Positions 1 through 10,932 of a DNA stretch of 64,000 bases are shown piece after piece (position 1 is the stretch's first letter; every line of letters begins with the position of its first letter). Origin of the DNA: Euptelea pleiosperma (taxonomy: Eukaryota > Streptophyta > Magnoliopsida > Ranunculales > Eupteleaceae); contig CM068545.1 in the NCBI GenBank assembly GCA_035048495.1, positions 16,451,702 through 16,515,701 on the forward strand, in the 5' to 3' direction. The notes beneath the pieces are model-generated. The model made no database searches. It saw only the letters and a program-made list of their open reading frames with translations, and was not told the origin of the DNA. The position numbers were made by a program, and so were the translations under genes.

Positions 1-1589
1 TAGGTCCATGCATTCGTAGGACCTAGACGCAGGGGATGGAGGGCTGGGGGGTGTGGTGAATATGTCCGATTACTAAATTAAAAATTATTAACCTATTCTA
101 ATTGGTTAGTGATCCGGGTATCCTATCGCATGCAATTGCTAACGCGACGAATCAAATCGACAAACTTTAATCTTAAATATATCAGAGATATATTATTCTT
201 AAAGTTGTTCAATTTTATCTCAAAATAAATAAACAAACAATCACATAAGGCACATGATATTTTACGAGGAAAACCTCGGGACCAAGTCCATATGGTAAAG
301 TGCACTAACAGAAGTTAACGAGTACAAACGTTACCCACGCATACGACGTATCCACTGAATGCCAAATCGATATCCTCATGAGTCTCCAGTTGTCATTTCT
401 CCACACCGCTTCACTCCACGCCTCGAATCCATGAGTTTGCCTTCTTCGCACGATCACCGCAACAGATTTGGAAGAAGACCAAATCCACACCCGTACCACA
501 AGCAACTCACTCAACTTAATGAGTGCAATGGGTTTTGAGAAGGTTTAAAAAAGTAATCAAGAGGTGTTCGACACTTCATGCTGGAAAGAGCTTCAACCAT
601 GAAGGATTAAACACAACTCACACTCGAAATCACTAAGGATTAACCTAGGAACATCAATGATTTCAAGCTTACAAGGTAGAAACACTCATAAAGAATAAAA
701 GCTTCTTAGAAACTCGGTTTCACAACTAAAACTCACGTGTTCATGAGACATGGGGTTTCCTACAAAAAACCAATGAAAAGGATAAGAACAGGTACTGGCC
801 GACTTCGTTCGAACCAACAGACCCTTGGTTCGAACCAACTCAAGAAAAATCCTTAGAAAAAATATTTAATATTTTTTTAATCTCATAAGTTCAAAAGTCA
901 AATTCAAGGTCAATTACACACCACCTACGGCCAACCTAAGCATCTAGGTCACTTACCAACCTAGAGTACAAGTGTGGTGAATCCAGGAGGTTAGACACGC
1001 ATTGGATCATCATCGAACGGTTGAATCTTCACTTCGTGCTTCATCCTCATATCGAACTAGCTCTGTTGAAGACTAAGACCTATCCTCCTACAAAACTTGA
1101 CTCACTAGCCCATGTTCGAAACAGATACGAGGTGTCAGAATGGGCAAACCCCAAAAAATAGGATTTGGGGACTCGAATGAATATTTAATTATTAATTTAA
1201 TTTTATAACAAGTCCGTGGCGACATATCAGGATTTTCTTGGTAGATTTTGGTAGGGTTTTTACCAAAGCTTAGAAGCAAAACCCTATTCTCTCTCTCCCA
1301 CTGAGTTCAAAACCCAAATTTCCTTGTATTGAATATTTATTTTCTTTAAAAAATTTCAGTTAAAAAAAGAAGTTTTAGGTGAGTCGGTGTCCGAATCCAT
1401 GTCCACGTGTAGGGACACGCTACTCGCTTGCTAATTTGAAGAGTCCATGCAACATAGTCACTAACTAACATGGGTTTGATACAGATTGGATCAGATGTTC
1501 ATGTAACCTTTCTTTATTTGTTCATTCATTACTGAGTACAATTTTACGATACAATTCTAAATTTCTCTTTTTTATCATCTTAATTTCAG
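1..1589. other. non-coding, presumably intron of the kinase gene
   Basis: No open frame here looks like a real gene and no exon of the kinase catalytic domain could be recognised, so I take this as the 3' part of a long intron upstream of the exon at 1590. It holds a small palindromic stretch around 800-840 with the motif GGTTCGAACC repeated, and text around 260-290 that resembles degraded retrotransposon sequence, but nothing assignable. The acceptor of the next exon (TTTCAG) ends at 1589. Confidence 0.5.
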
Positions 1590-4500
1590 AGACCAAGTGC
1601 CAAAGAACTTCTAAAGAATCGTTTTATCAGGAATGCTAGAAAAAGTCCCAAGCTTTTGGAAAGAATAAGGTGCATGATATTGCTATCTGCCTCTTACAAA
1701 TTGTTGAAAGCGCCTTCTAGAACTATGGTTAAATGTATTTATTTTTGGGTTAGAATAGTGATACAATGTGAACTATGCACTGAAAGCTTCTTTGAAGTTT
1801 TTCTGATTGTGTTTGTGCCCCACTTTTTGTTATATTTGCTTGATAGAGAGCGCCCAAAATACCAGGTAAAGGAAGATGCAGAAACCTTGAGTAATGGTCC
1901 TAGGGTTTTCGAGGATGGATCTGACACTGTGAAGGTGACTAGAGATTATAGAGATGAAGATACTGTTCGAGCTAGGTGCGTCGATTACTAATTTACTATT
2001 GCTTCATCTGTTTTGTGGTTCAATTTTCCAAGGTTTAAAAAGGCTTTCTGAGGCTATGCATCGAGGCTCGCCTCGCCTCGAGGCTCTAAGAAACACCCTC
2101 GAGGCTATAGCCTCAGTGGTCATTTCTGAGGCTAAATCCTCAATTCACTGAGGCTATAGCCTCACTTGTACATGTTAAAACCCGAAACCGTAACCCTTGA
2201 TGTGACCATATTTTGGTTTTTTGCCTTATTTTTTATAACTACATGTAAAATTTAATCATTTTTCCTTCTTTAATGGTTTGTTTTTGTTGTTATTTTTAAT
2301 AATATGATTGAAGAAGATGAGAGGGGTTTCTAAGAAAATGAGAGTAGTGGTAGTTGTAGAAAAGATCTGGCATGGAAGTTTAGGGTTTGTTTTTGTTATT
2401 TTTTAAGACTTGATATCAACATTTTGGCATTCCCGACAACGTCGCTCGTAAGGTAAAAGTTATAGGCTCAATTACTTTTATGCTTATTTAAGTTATTTTT
2501 TTCACATGATATATTGTTTCTCATTTTTATAGAATTAACTATATTTTTTTTAGAATTTTTTAAGCATTTTAAAAAAAAAATTGAGGCTTACGCCTCGGTA
2601 CCGCCTCGCCTTTTTGAGACAAAACGCCTCTGTTCCCGAACTAGCTTTTTAAACTTTCCACATTTCTACTGACTTGTTTTAATTTTCCCTAGCCATGGAA
2701 AATCCCTGAGAAATGCTGGGTGGGACTTCAGCGTGAGTGGATCGCAGGGTACAGGAACTGTCCGTAGTGCAGTAAAGCCGCCTCAGTTTGCTGGAACGAG
2801 AGAAAAGAAATCAGAAGTCCCATATGGTCAGCCTCCTCCAAGGAAAACTCCGGACAAAGGGAACCATTGGTTGTCTGCATCTGGAACTGCAGTTAATGAA
2901 TCGTTGTCGGAAATTTCCTCGCTAAAAGATACTAGAGACCAACATGATGATGAAACACAAGATAATCCCCTCGAAGATGTAAAGATGTGCATATACACTT
3001 AATATATATATATATATATATATATATTCTGATAATGTTTGATGTGCTTAATATACAGGAGCAATTATCTGTGAGTGGGTCGGGAACTGTTGTTGTACGA
3101 TCTCCTAGAGGACTGAAGACATCGTCTGTGTTTAGCGATGAAAGTACTTTGGTATGATTACCATTAAGCTGATTGAATTTTTTTTATGTGAATTTGGATG
3201 CTCATATATTTCCTTATGTTGCGCTGAACATTTACTTGATGAGATCTTGATGTGTTTTTGTAGTCTAGCAACAGATATTCTTCTTTTGAGGATGCTTCTA
3301 CCAGTGGCACTCTTGTTCTCCGTGGCGACGAGTCTGATACTCCTCGAACTCCAAAGTCCAGACTGGGAATCCAAGAGAAATCATCAAGTGCCTCACTTGA
3401 GGACAGTGCGACAAACCTTGCAGAGGTAGCTGTTATCTTTATGTTATTGTGCAATATACATAATAATACAAGTTTGTGTAAATCTCTCTGTTGGCTTGCA
3501 TCTCATTCAGGCAAAGGCTGCAATGCAAGCAGGATTGAGGAAAGGAAATACTCGGGAAAGGTCTGTTTTGGGAAAGTTCAACAAAAATGGGCAGGAATAT
3601 AAACTAACTGAGCAAACACCAAACAGCTCTTTTTCCTCCAGGTACATTTAATTTCTGTGCCTGGTATGCAGATAATGCAAAAAGTTATTGCCATTTCTAA
3701 ATGATACTATACCATCTCAGAAATTCTCGCGAATACTTTGACGCCCAAAAAGTACTTCCCAGATCTCGTCAAGCAAGTGATGATGAAGAAAATGCAAGAC
3801 TTGCTGCAGCAGCATCATCTCCTGCATTATCAAATTTGCTTATCCCTTCATTGAAAGAGGTGAATACAGAGACATTGTTATTCATTGGACCATTTACCAA
3901 TTTTATGTGAAAATTAATACTTTTTTGGTTCTCAATTTTATTTTTGAGGTAGTCTCCCATTTATAATTTTTTTCACCTGTGTTTTTTTTTTAAATCTACG
4001 GTGGCATAGGATAAATATTTATGATGTTGAAAGCAAGGTTTAAAATCTCGTTCCGTTTTATTGTCTTGGTAAGCTGGAGGAATGAGACACATCGACCGAG
4101 AGGAAACGAGATGGAACGAGACAATGGAAAAAACACCATATGTTTCGATACGGTTAAACCATTTTTTAATGCTTAATTAAGTAAACTTGTTTTTTAGCAT
4201 TGATAAGTGTTATATAAGTACATATACAATGAAAATAAGGTTCTAAACAAGTTTTAGTACTTAAATTATGTTGTTGGCACGAGATGATACATTCCCCTAT
4301 GTATCGTCTCGGTACATTACCGGAACGAGACGTCTCGGCTGAGGCGGAATGAAACAAAATGAGATTTTCAACCATGGTTGAAAGTGAAGCGTGCTTGTAG
4401 CATTTATTATTTGTATAGCCTATGGGATTAATTTTGTAACTGTTCTACTTATAATTTTACGTAAGATTTAAATATCAGCCTTGATGTATGACTAGCACTT

Positions 4501-7500
4501 AGAATGGGGTAAGTATAATGTTAGATAAAAAATTGATAAAATAGTGTAGTAAGTGTTGAGAGAATAAGCGATATACTTTTGTCGATTAAACTACTTTGAG
4601 GAGAGATCAGTTAACAGTTTTAATGCTTATGCACTTCAAGTACGACTAGATGCAGGGTTCAAAGTACGCGATATCGTTTCAGTGTCGTTCATGGGCCATA
4701 CCAAAACATATTGGAAGTATCGTTCGGTTTCGGACGAAACTTCGTGAAACCGAAACGAAATTTTTAGTACAAATTTACACATAAGATAAAGTATCGTTCG
4801 GTTTTGGACAAAACCAACCCAAGCGTATCTAATTTCGTCTTATAGCGAAACGAAATGGACGAAGGCCGAAACTTTGAACCATGACTAGATGAGATCAATA
4901 TGAGACAATTTTGGAATATAGATGGATTGTTATAAGAAACGCTAGATGGAGAGAGGATATTTATAGGAGAAAGAAATGAGATGGGGGTTACAATCTTGTG
5001 TTTTCCATAGCATGTGATATTGTATCAACAAATACATACATCAGGTGACCTTCGAGAGTACATCAAGTAGAAGTTAGATTGATTGTTTTTCCTTAGAAGG
5101 AAGGAATGCTTGATATGCAAAAGACTTTAAGGTTATCCCATGAGAAAGTTTGACTATGTAGCATTGGTAGTGGTAATATAGAAAAGAAGAACTGAAAATA
5201 AAATATGCTCAAAATAAGGTGGTGGGATTGAAAATGAGAAAAAAGCAATGTCTTTTTGAGACAAATTGATAGAGGAAGGAAAACAAGATTTAGATTCAGG
5301 AATTATGGTGATGTAGGGTGAAATGGTCAGTTGTATTAAGAGATTGGCGAAAGAAGTTCTAGGGGAATTTGAAGGAAATAGTCATTCACAAAAGAAACTT
5401 GGTGGTGGATTGATGAAGTCACGTTGGACAAGGTTCTTTCGATGGAGAAGCTTAAAAAGCGAGGTTTTCTCATGCCTAATAGATGCATTCTATGCTACCG
5501 CGACGAGGAAATGACCGACCACTTGCTCATCCATTGTATTACGACTATGACCATTTGGGAAAGTTTCTTGAGCCTATTTGGTATGTCATGGGTGCTCCCT
5601 AGGTCTGTCTTCAACTTGTTCATAGGATGGCACTCGTTAGCTTTTTCTGATAGTGGTCGCATTTTATGGAGGCTCATCCTCTTTGCCATCTGCTGGGAGG
5701 TGTGGAAAGAGAGAAATCTCCGTATTTTTGAAGACAAGATGGTAGACGTGGAGAAGATTATCCTGAAGATTAAAGCTACTGTTTACTTCTGGGGTTCACT
5801 CATTCCCGAACTTCGAACCTTTAGATTTGAAGATTTTGGTGTTGGTGGAGTCGTTTGATTCTCTAGCTTGTTGCTTCTCCCTTTGTTTTTGGGCGCCTAT
5901 GCCTGCTTTTGTTTTGCGCCTAGCTCCTTGTCCTGTCTGTTGTTGTACAGTTTTGGGGGCCCTCTTAGCCCCGTTTTAATTAATTTACATATTTTACCGA
6001 TAAAAAAAAAAAAGTCCAAAAGGTGATTAGAGAAAAGAGGTCTTGGTACAAGATATAGCAACAAATTAGAAGAAAAAACTTCGAAAAATATAAAAGTGCT
6101 AAAAAGTAAGCAAAGGAAGTACTGAAGCAATGCGTATTATATGATGACTTATACAATAGGTGGGGTACAAGAAAGGGTGACAGATATTTACAGACTTGCA
6201 AAATTAGAAAGTAAAATTGGAGTTATAGATCAAGGCAAATGCGTTAAGAGTGACGATCAGAGAGTCTTGAACGGGCTATTTTTTGAAATCTAAATGAAGA
6301 CTATATGGGTAGGGTTGTTGATGGATTGGGTTTAGATCACATCATAGTTGATGCAAACCCAATTCAATAGCTGACATGATCATGCTCTCCTGATGTAGAG
6401 CTGATCCAATTCGTGTGACCTAAAATTGAGTCGATCTCATTGATAAACATGTTAAATTTGATTTAAAGAAAATAAAAGTCAAATAACAAAAGGTAATTTT
6501 TTTTATCAACATACCTTTATTGATTAATATATTTCATTAGATATACCAATGGAAAGGCAGGCACGATGCATGTGTAAATAATAGTAAAAAAAGTACAAAC
6601 TTTTTGTGTAGAAAAGTTTTTTACAATGACCAAGAAGGCCCATTTTTTTTTTAATGACCAAGAAGGCCCATTTTGTATTCACATTTACCAGATATTATAG
6701 GGATTCTTTTTGGAAATAGTGGCAAAAATGACGTTGACCCTAAATGGGTCTCACGTGTTATAATATTAGAGATGTAATTAGAGATGGGAGAGGATGTTAC
6801 CCTTAGAATTAGTGTTAGGTGCCTAATATGCAGACGTGCATCTGGAGTGTTATGTGATCGGTGTGTACCGATTAAATTAAAAGGGAAAAATTAAAGAACA
6901 ACAATAGGACCACCTATTCTTCATGGTTTGGACAACTAAGAAACAACATATTCAAGGAATGAGTGTAACAGAGATGAGGATGTTGAGATGGATGAGTTGA
7001 AAGACTAAGAAAGACAAAATGAAAAAAGAACACATTTGTGATAATCTAGAAATGGCACCAATACGGTATCAATAAAAGAGTTGATTGAGATGGTTTGGGC
7101 ATGTACAACAAAACCAATGATGTCACCAGTGACAAGGAGCCCTTTGCTGGGGATTGAAAGCTCTAAAAAGGCGAGATGCGAGAGGATGGCCAAAAAATGA
7201 CATGGATTGAGGTGGTAAGAAACTATCTTAGGAGACATGCCTTAACAGAAGATATAGCTCTAGATAGACTTGAATGGTACAATAGGATTCATATTGCTGA
7301 CCCCAAATAGTGCGAACCACTCATTCAATCTACTGTGATTTGCGGAGTTTACCTTGTTCAGTCAAGTACTTGAGGGCAGTCGTCCTGTAAGGAGTACTCG
7401 CCACTAGCCGGATCCGCTTTTTATTAATGAAAAGTCTTGCAAAACCCTATCAAAAGTCTCACTGGGCCCACATGGCCAATATGGCTTGATATGCATTTGC

Positions 7501-10500
7501 AATCCTATTCATTTGGAGAAGCCGTAGATGATGATATGGGTAACTAGCACTAAAACCAAGTTGGATCAGTGAATCTGAGATGACTTGGATGAGTTGCAAT
7601 TGTACAATGGGTTTTTTTCTGCCTCGAAAAAAACCTTGAATCATGAAAACTCTTTTCCTTGTAATGTACCTAATGTCCATAAATTCCTTCAGTGATGATG
7701 GTTGTCTATGGATCATCAACATCAGTATTGCGTTATCCCAACTATTTGGGCTCAGCAACACAAATCTAGTTTTGCTATTCAATTCTATCGGAATCCATAT
7801 CTTTTGTTAAAGCATGTGGTCAATGTCTGTGGATCTGTACACAAGTAGGGTTAGATTACTTGAATAGGAAGATGAGCCTCATGGAGCCGAGTAAACAGAC
7901 CGGAAAGAGGTGCAATCTCCCAATCATTAAGAATTCTACGGAAGCCAAAGTCCCATCCTACCACCTCCCCCCTACTAACAATACAGCCTTGGATATAGAC
8001 CAATGCTTCCTATCAGAAAGAGAGTAGAGCTTCGGGAAAGCTACACTCAATGGATCATCTCCACACCAGGTATCTTCCCAGAACTTGATACGATTCTCCT
8101 CCTTTGTAGCATACATGATCCCTCTAGCGAACTCCTCAGAGATCTTCATAATCCCCCCCTCACGCTGCACCCATATGGCTTAGTAGTGGGATTAGTCGTC
8201 CACCCAAAGTGGGACACCCCATATCTACTAGCAATGACTTTCGCCCAGGGGCTAGAGCACTCAATCCCGAACCTCCATAGCTATTTACTCAGAAGAGCTT
8301 GGTTCATCTCTTTGAGACTCTTAATCCCCAATCCCCCTCCTTTCTTCTCCTTGCAAACCAACTCCCATCCCACTAGATGCATTTTACGATTGTCCATCCT
8401 GTCATGCCAGAGAAAGTTCCTGACAAGTTTCTTCAATTCCTTCACCACACTGCCCGGGGCTTTGAATGTTGTTTTTTATATTCTATTTCGACCTTATTTG
8501 ACAAATCCAAGTTAATTTTGGTCTGGAAATTGAGATTATACATACTGCTTGTTATACAATTTTTTTTTGATAAGTGTAAACTTTATTAAAAAAAGGTCGA
8601 AGCCAAAGAAAACAAAAGCTAAAGCTAAAGAGGTTGAGATGACCTACTAACAGCTAAAGCTATACAAAGGGGAAGAAAAACAAAAAAAAAACACTCGACT
8701 AGCAAGCATCCCTAGTACAAAGCAGATCCCACCGAACAACAAAGTCTTCAAAGAATAACCCTCAACATTCCGAATGCACCTTGGACCATAGGTGCATCAG
8801 CCCATTAATATTCAGAATGATCGAAGGTAGGTCTCCACTCTTATTATCAAAAACTCTCTGGTTCCTCTCCCTCCAAATACCCCACATGATCGTGAATGGA
8901 AGAATCCACCATAAAATGCAACCTCTAGCAGAAAAAGCCTGAGAGTGCCAACTGATAAGGTGGTCCACTAGAGATCTCGAATCACCCAACTCTGATAGGA
9001 ACGTATCCCAAATCTCCCTAGCCACACCACAATGAAGCAAGAGATGGTTCACAGTTTCCCCCCTATGTTTGCACATCCAACAATAATCTACAATAATATA
9101 CCCTCTAGAAATGAGATGGTCTACAGTCAGGTTGGGTTGGGCTTTGGGTTGAGTGTTCATCCTTAGGGTTGGGCCAGCCCAGCCTAAGTTCCATCTTATG
9201 TTGTATGGATTCCTCCAAATGGGCCAAAGTACCCATATCTGACATGTGCCAGAGTCCGACAGAACTTGGATTATGGTGTGACACTTCCAAATTCTGTCTT
9301 TCCTTTCTTGCAAGATACTGGCATTTGGGATAGGTTATAAGCTCTACTTTCTAGGATTGAAGTTTCTATGCAACAAATATAACATCACATATATGTACTC
9401 CCTTGTCTGTAAGTATCTATATAACAAAACAGGGAAGTTGTCTCCCCACTTATACCCCCTCTTATCTTATATGGCTTCAATAATGAGTGGCTAAGATCCA
9501 CTATGCTTCATATTGATGGCTGAGATTAACTCCCACCCGATTTTGACAAACACTTCGTTGGAAAGTGCCGCGGGCACGGGCCACCCACGCATATAACAAG
9601 ACAACTCAGTTGTATTCTCTTATCTTATCCATCCATCCATCTAATGTAGACGGTTAGATAAAGAGTGGTTGAGATCAAATCCATCGATCTAATGTGGACG
9701 GTTAGATTTCAGTCACTCAATCTGCCTCATTTGACCTCAATTTATTCAAAATTTGAATTTCAACACCGTTATTTTTTGTTATTTCTATTATTTTCCCATT
9801 TCTCCCTCTGTGCGTTACAATCCGTTATAACAGCCGTTATAATGGAAAAAACGGTAACGCCCCAGTCCGTTATACCGTTTGAATGCCGAAGGCACCCAAT
9901 TTTTGCAAACACTTTTGTCGGAGAGTGCCATGGGCACGGGCCATTTACTAGTCTGATACAAATCATAAGATATCCCATCACATTATCCACTAGTATCTTC
10001 CTTACCATAAAAAACAATGACTTTGTTTCATATTATTTAAAGTACATCCCAGTCCCCGAATCCTATTTTTCAAGATTCACCGAATAATCGGACACTCCGC
10101 ATCTGTGTTGGACTCTGACACCCGTACCTGTATCAATGCAACATAGATTCCTCCCCTAGTTTGGCACCACAACCAAGAGGTTGCGGGTTAATTCCCAGCT
10201 TACCCACCAAAAAGGTTATACTTGACATGTTAGATATAACAATAAAAATAAATTATATCTGCATCCTGATCTCTGCCTTAATGCCCCTTGAAATAGTATT
10301 TGACATCCAAACTTAAACCGGCAAAAATTTACCACTGACGAGTGACATGTCTGTCTTCAAATATTATATAGGCTGTTGGTGATGAATCGGAAGGATCAGT
10401 CACACGTGCTGTGGCAGATTCCCTTATGGATCTGGAGCGTATGAAGCCCGGCTCATGTGAAGTCATTGTCAGCAGGTTGCTTCAGCGACTGGGAAGGTCC

Positions 10501-10932
10501 ACGAGTTCTTTCTTGTCCTCATCTATGTTCTGTGTTATAACTATTTGTAACTTTGAATACAATCTGTGTATTTAGTTTAAATAACCCAACTAGAGGAAAA
10601 ACTGTGCAGCTCAAAGGAATCATCCATGAAGGGGCTCCAGGAATCGGCAACATGCATCTTTACAAAGAGCAAGACAGCTCCTGGTGAAACAGAAAATGCA
10701 ACTACAGAAGCCATGGACAGGAAAAAGCAACAAAATGCGGAATTGTCTGGGAATTCAAGTTTAAGCCCACTTGCAAGGTTTCTTCTCTCAAGGTCTGTTG
10801 AGCGCATTTCTCTTCAGTCTTATATCTGCCAATTCATTAAGAAATAATCAATGAAATGAGCTTTTGCATCATCCATGACTTTTGTAATGCAGATGGCAGG
10901 GTCATGTTACTCGAGATCTCAACCCAGTTTGA
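1590..10932 (+). CDS. STE20/GCK-type Ser/Thr protein kinase, C-terminal part only
   Basis: Ten exons join in phase with canonical GT-AG junctions: 1590-1669, 1847-1975, 2693-2978, 3059-3151, 3264-3425, 3511-3641, 3721-3859, 10372-10496, 10610-10792, 10893-10932 (stop TGA). Together they give 455 residues. The first exon reads RPSAKELLKNRFIRNARKSP, the end of subdomain XI of a germinal-centre-kinase catalytic domain; the rest is the Ser-rich tail typical of plant MST-like kinases, with repeated SGSGTVVVRSP and SGTLVLRG motifs, the block TPRTPKSRLGIQEK, and a helical end SPLARFLLSRWQGHVTRDLN. It resembles Arabidopsis At3g15220 from memory. The ATP-binding and catalytic-loop exons must lie left of the window. 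Intron 7 is 6.5 kb and packed with transposons. Exon 9 must use the acceptor ending at 10609 rather than the nearby AG at 10592, because only it keeps frame. Such kinases phosphorylate Ser/Thr in polarity, growth and stress signalling; the exact substrate cannot be read from sequence. Confidence 0.88.
2029..2658. mobile_element. hAT-like MITE in kinase intron 2
   Basis: The left end CAAGGTTTAAAAAGGC and the right end GCTTTTTAAACTTTC are inverted copies of each other. The 8 bases outside (CAATTTTC on the left, CACATTTC on the right) match at 6 of 8, as expected of a decayed 8-bp target duplication. The interior repeats GCCTCG/CGAGGC motifs. It belongs with the elements at 4034, 4653, 17863 and 48903. 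Confidence 0.6.
3002..3028. repeat. (AT)n microsatellite
   Basis: About 13 AT units lie just before the acceptor of the exon at 3059, in the intron between 2979 and 3058. Confidence 0.95.
4034..4376. mobile_element. hAT-like MITE with perfect 8-bp target duplication
   Basis: A 343-bp element begins CAAGGTTTAAAATCTCG and ends with the inverse of CATGGTTGAAAATCTCA; the two ends match over about 29 bases. It is flanked by identical octamers GTTGAAAG at 4026-4033 and 4377-4384. It has no coding capacity, so it is non-autonomous. Eight-base duplications are characteristic of the hAT superfamily. It sits in intron 7 of the kinase gene. Confidence 0.85.
4653..4883. mobile_element. hAT-like MITE with perfect 8-bp target duplication
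   Basis: A 231-bp element begins CAGGGTTCAAAG and ends CTTTGAACCATG, an inverted pair. It is flanked by ACTAGATG at 4645-4652 and 4884-4891. The interior is rich in CGAAAC/GTTTCG motifs. It is another member of the CA-GG-TTYAAA family, also in kinase intron 7. Confidence 0.82.
5320..7315 (+). mobile_element. RTE-clade LINE relic, interrupted
   Basis: Fragments of an RTE-type reverse-transcriptase ORF are readable in order. A WW-D-E-V segment ends at 5420. It continues at 6017 as QKVIREKRSWYK and later YNRWGTRKGDRYLQTCKIRK. After unrelated sequence (about 6310-6940), the 3' end reappears: MRMLRWM near 6975, LRWFGHVQ near 7085, and EDIALDRLEWYNRIHIADP ending near 7310. These are standard RTE C-terminal signatures. 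Many stops show it is dead. It lies in the same orientation as the kinase gene, inside intron 7. Confidence 0.75.
5421..6013 (+). mobile_element. 5'-truncated L1 LINE tail inserted in the RTE relic
   Basis: An open frame at 5424-5858 encodes the zf-RVT region found at the end of plant L1 ORF2: LMPNRCILCYRDEE, then DHLLIHC, then WEVWKERNLRIFEDK. It is followed by a 3' UTR and a run of A at 6002-6013. The pentamer AAGTC stands on both sides (5416-5420 and 6012-6016), a short target duplication. It is a typical dead-on-arrival copy. Confidence 0.8.
7440..7800 (-). mobile_element. probable RTE 3' tail fragment
   Basis: Read on the minus strand, the segment near 7725-7760 gives the RTE 3' end text that includes CCCAAATAGTTGGGATA, which follows the RTE stop codon in plants. 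No coding domain is left. The 5' limit is uncertain. Confidence 0.4.
7860..8520 (-). mobile_element. L1 LINE ORF2 fragment
   Basis: Minus-strand translation in shifting frames gives L1 ORF2 C-terminal signatures: FARRRKEG-WGLRVSK, SLLVDMGCPTLGG, and ENRIKFWEDTWCGDDPLSVA followed by FPKLYSLS. Frameshifts and stops separate the pieces. It lies in kinase intron 7, antisense to the gene. Confidence 0.7.
8560..9313 (-). mobile_element. L1 LINE 3' end with poly(A) tail
   Basis: An open frame of 183 codons (9313-8762) carries the zf-RVT pattern CWMCKHRGETVNHLLLHC and WGIWRERNQRVFDNKSGD. A poly(T) stretch at about 8562-8570 marks its poly(A) tail. About 90 bases near 9120-9210 look unlike L1 and may be an insertion. 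No target duplication was seen. Confidence 0.72.
9416..9951 (+). mobile_element. non-autonomous Helitron-like element
   Basis: It starts TCTATATAACAAAACAG after an A and ends CTAG before a T. Ten bases upstream of the CTAG is a short hairpin GTGCCATGGGCAC. These are the usual Helitron marks (5' TC, 3' hairpin plus CTRR, insertion between A and T, no terminal inverted repeats). A second hairpin of the same type (GTGCCGCGGGCAC) lies near 9570, so the copy may be two units joined. A long stretch is repeated in inverse orientation at 20316-20785. Confidence 0.5.

Noticed and set aside
10148..10230. Possible tRNA-derived SINE (GAGGTTGCGGGTTAATTCCC resembles a B box).
   Set aside because: No convincing A box at the right spacing, no poly(A) or poly(T) end and no target duplication could be seen.
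10593..10609. Use of the AG at 10592 as acceptor of kinase exon 9.
   Set aside because: It puts the conserved SSKESSMKGLQ segment out of frame; only the AG ending at 10609 keeps it.
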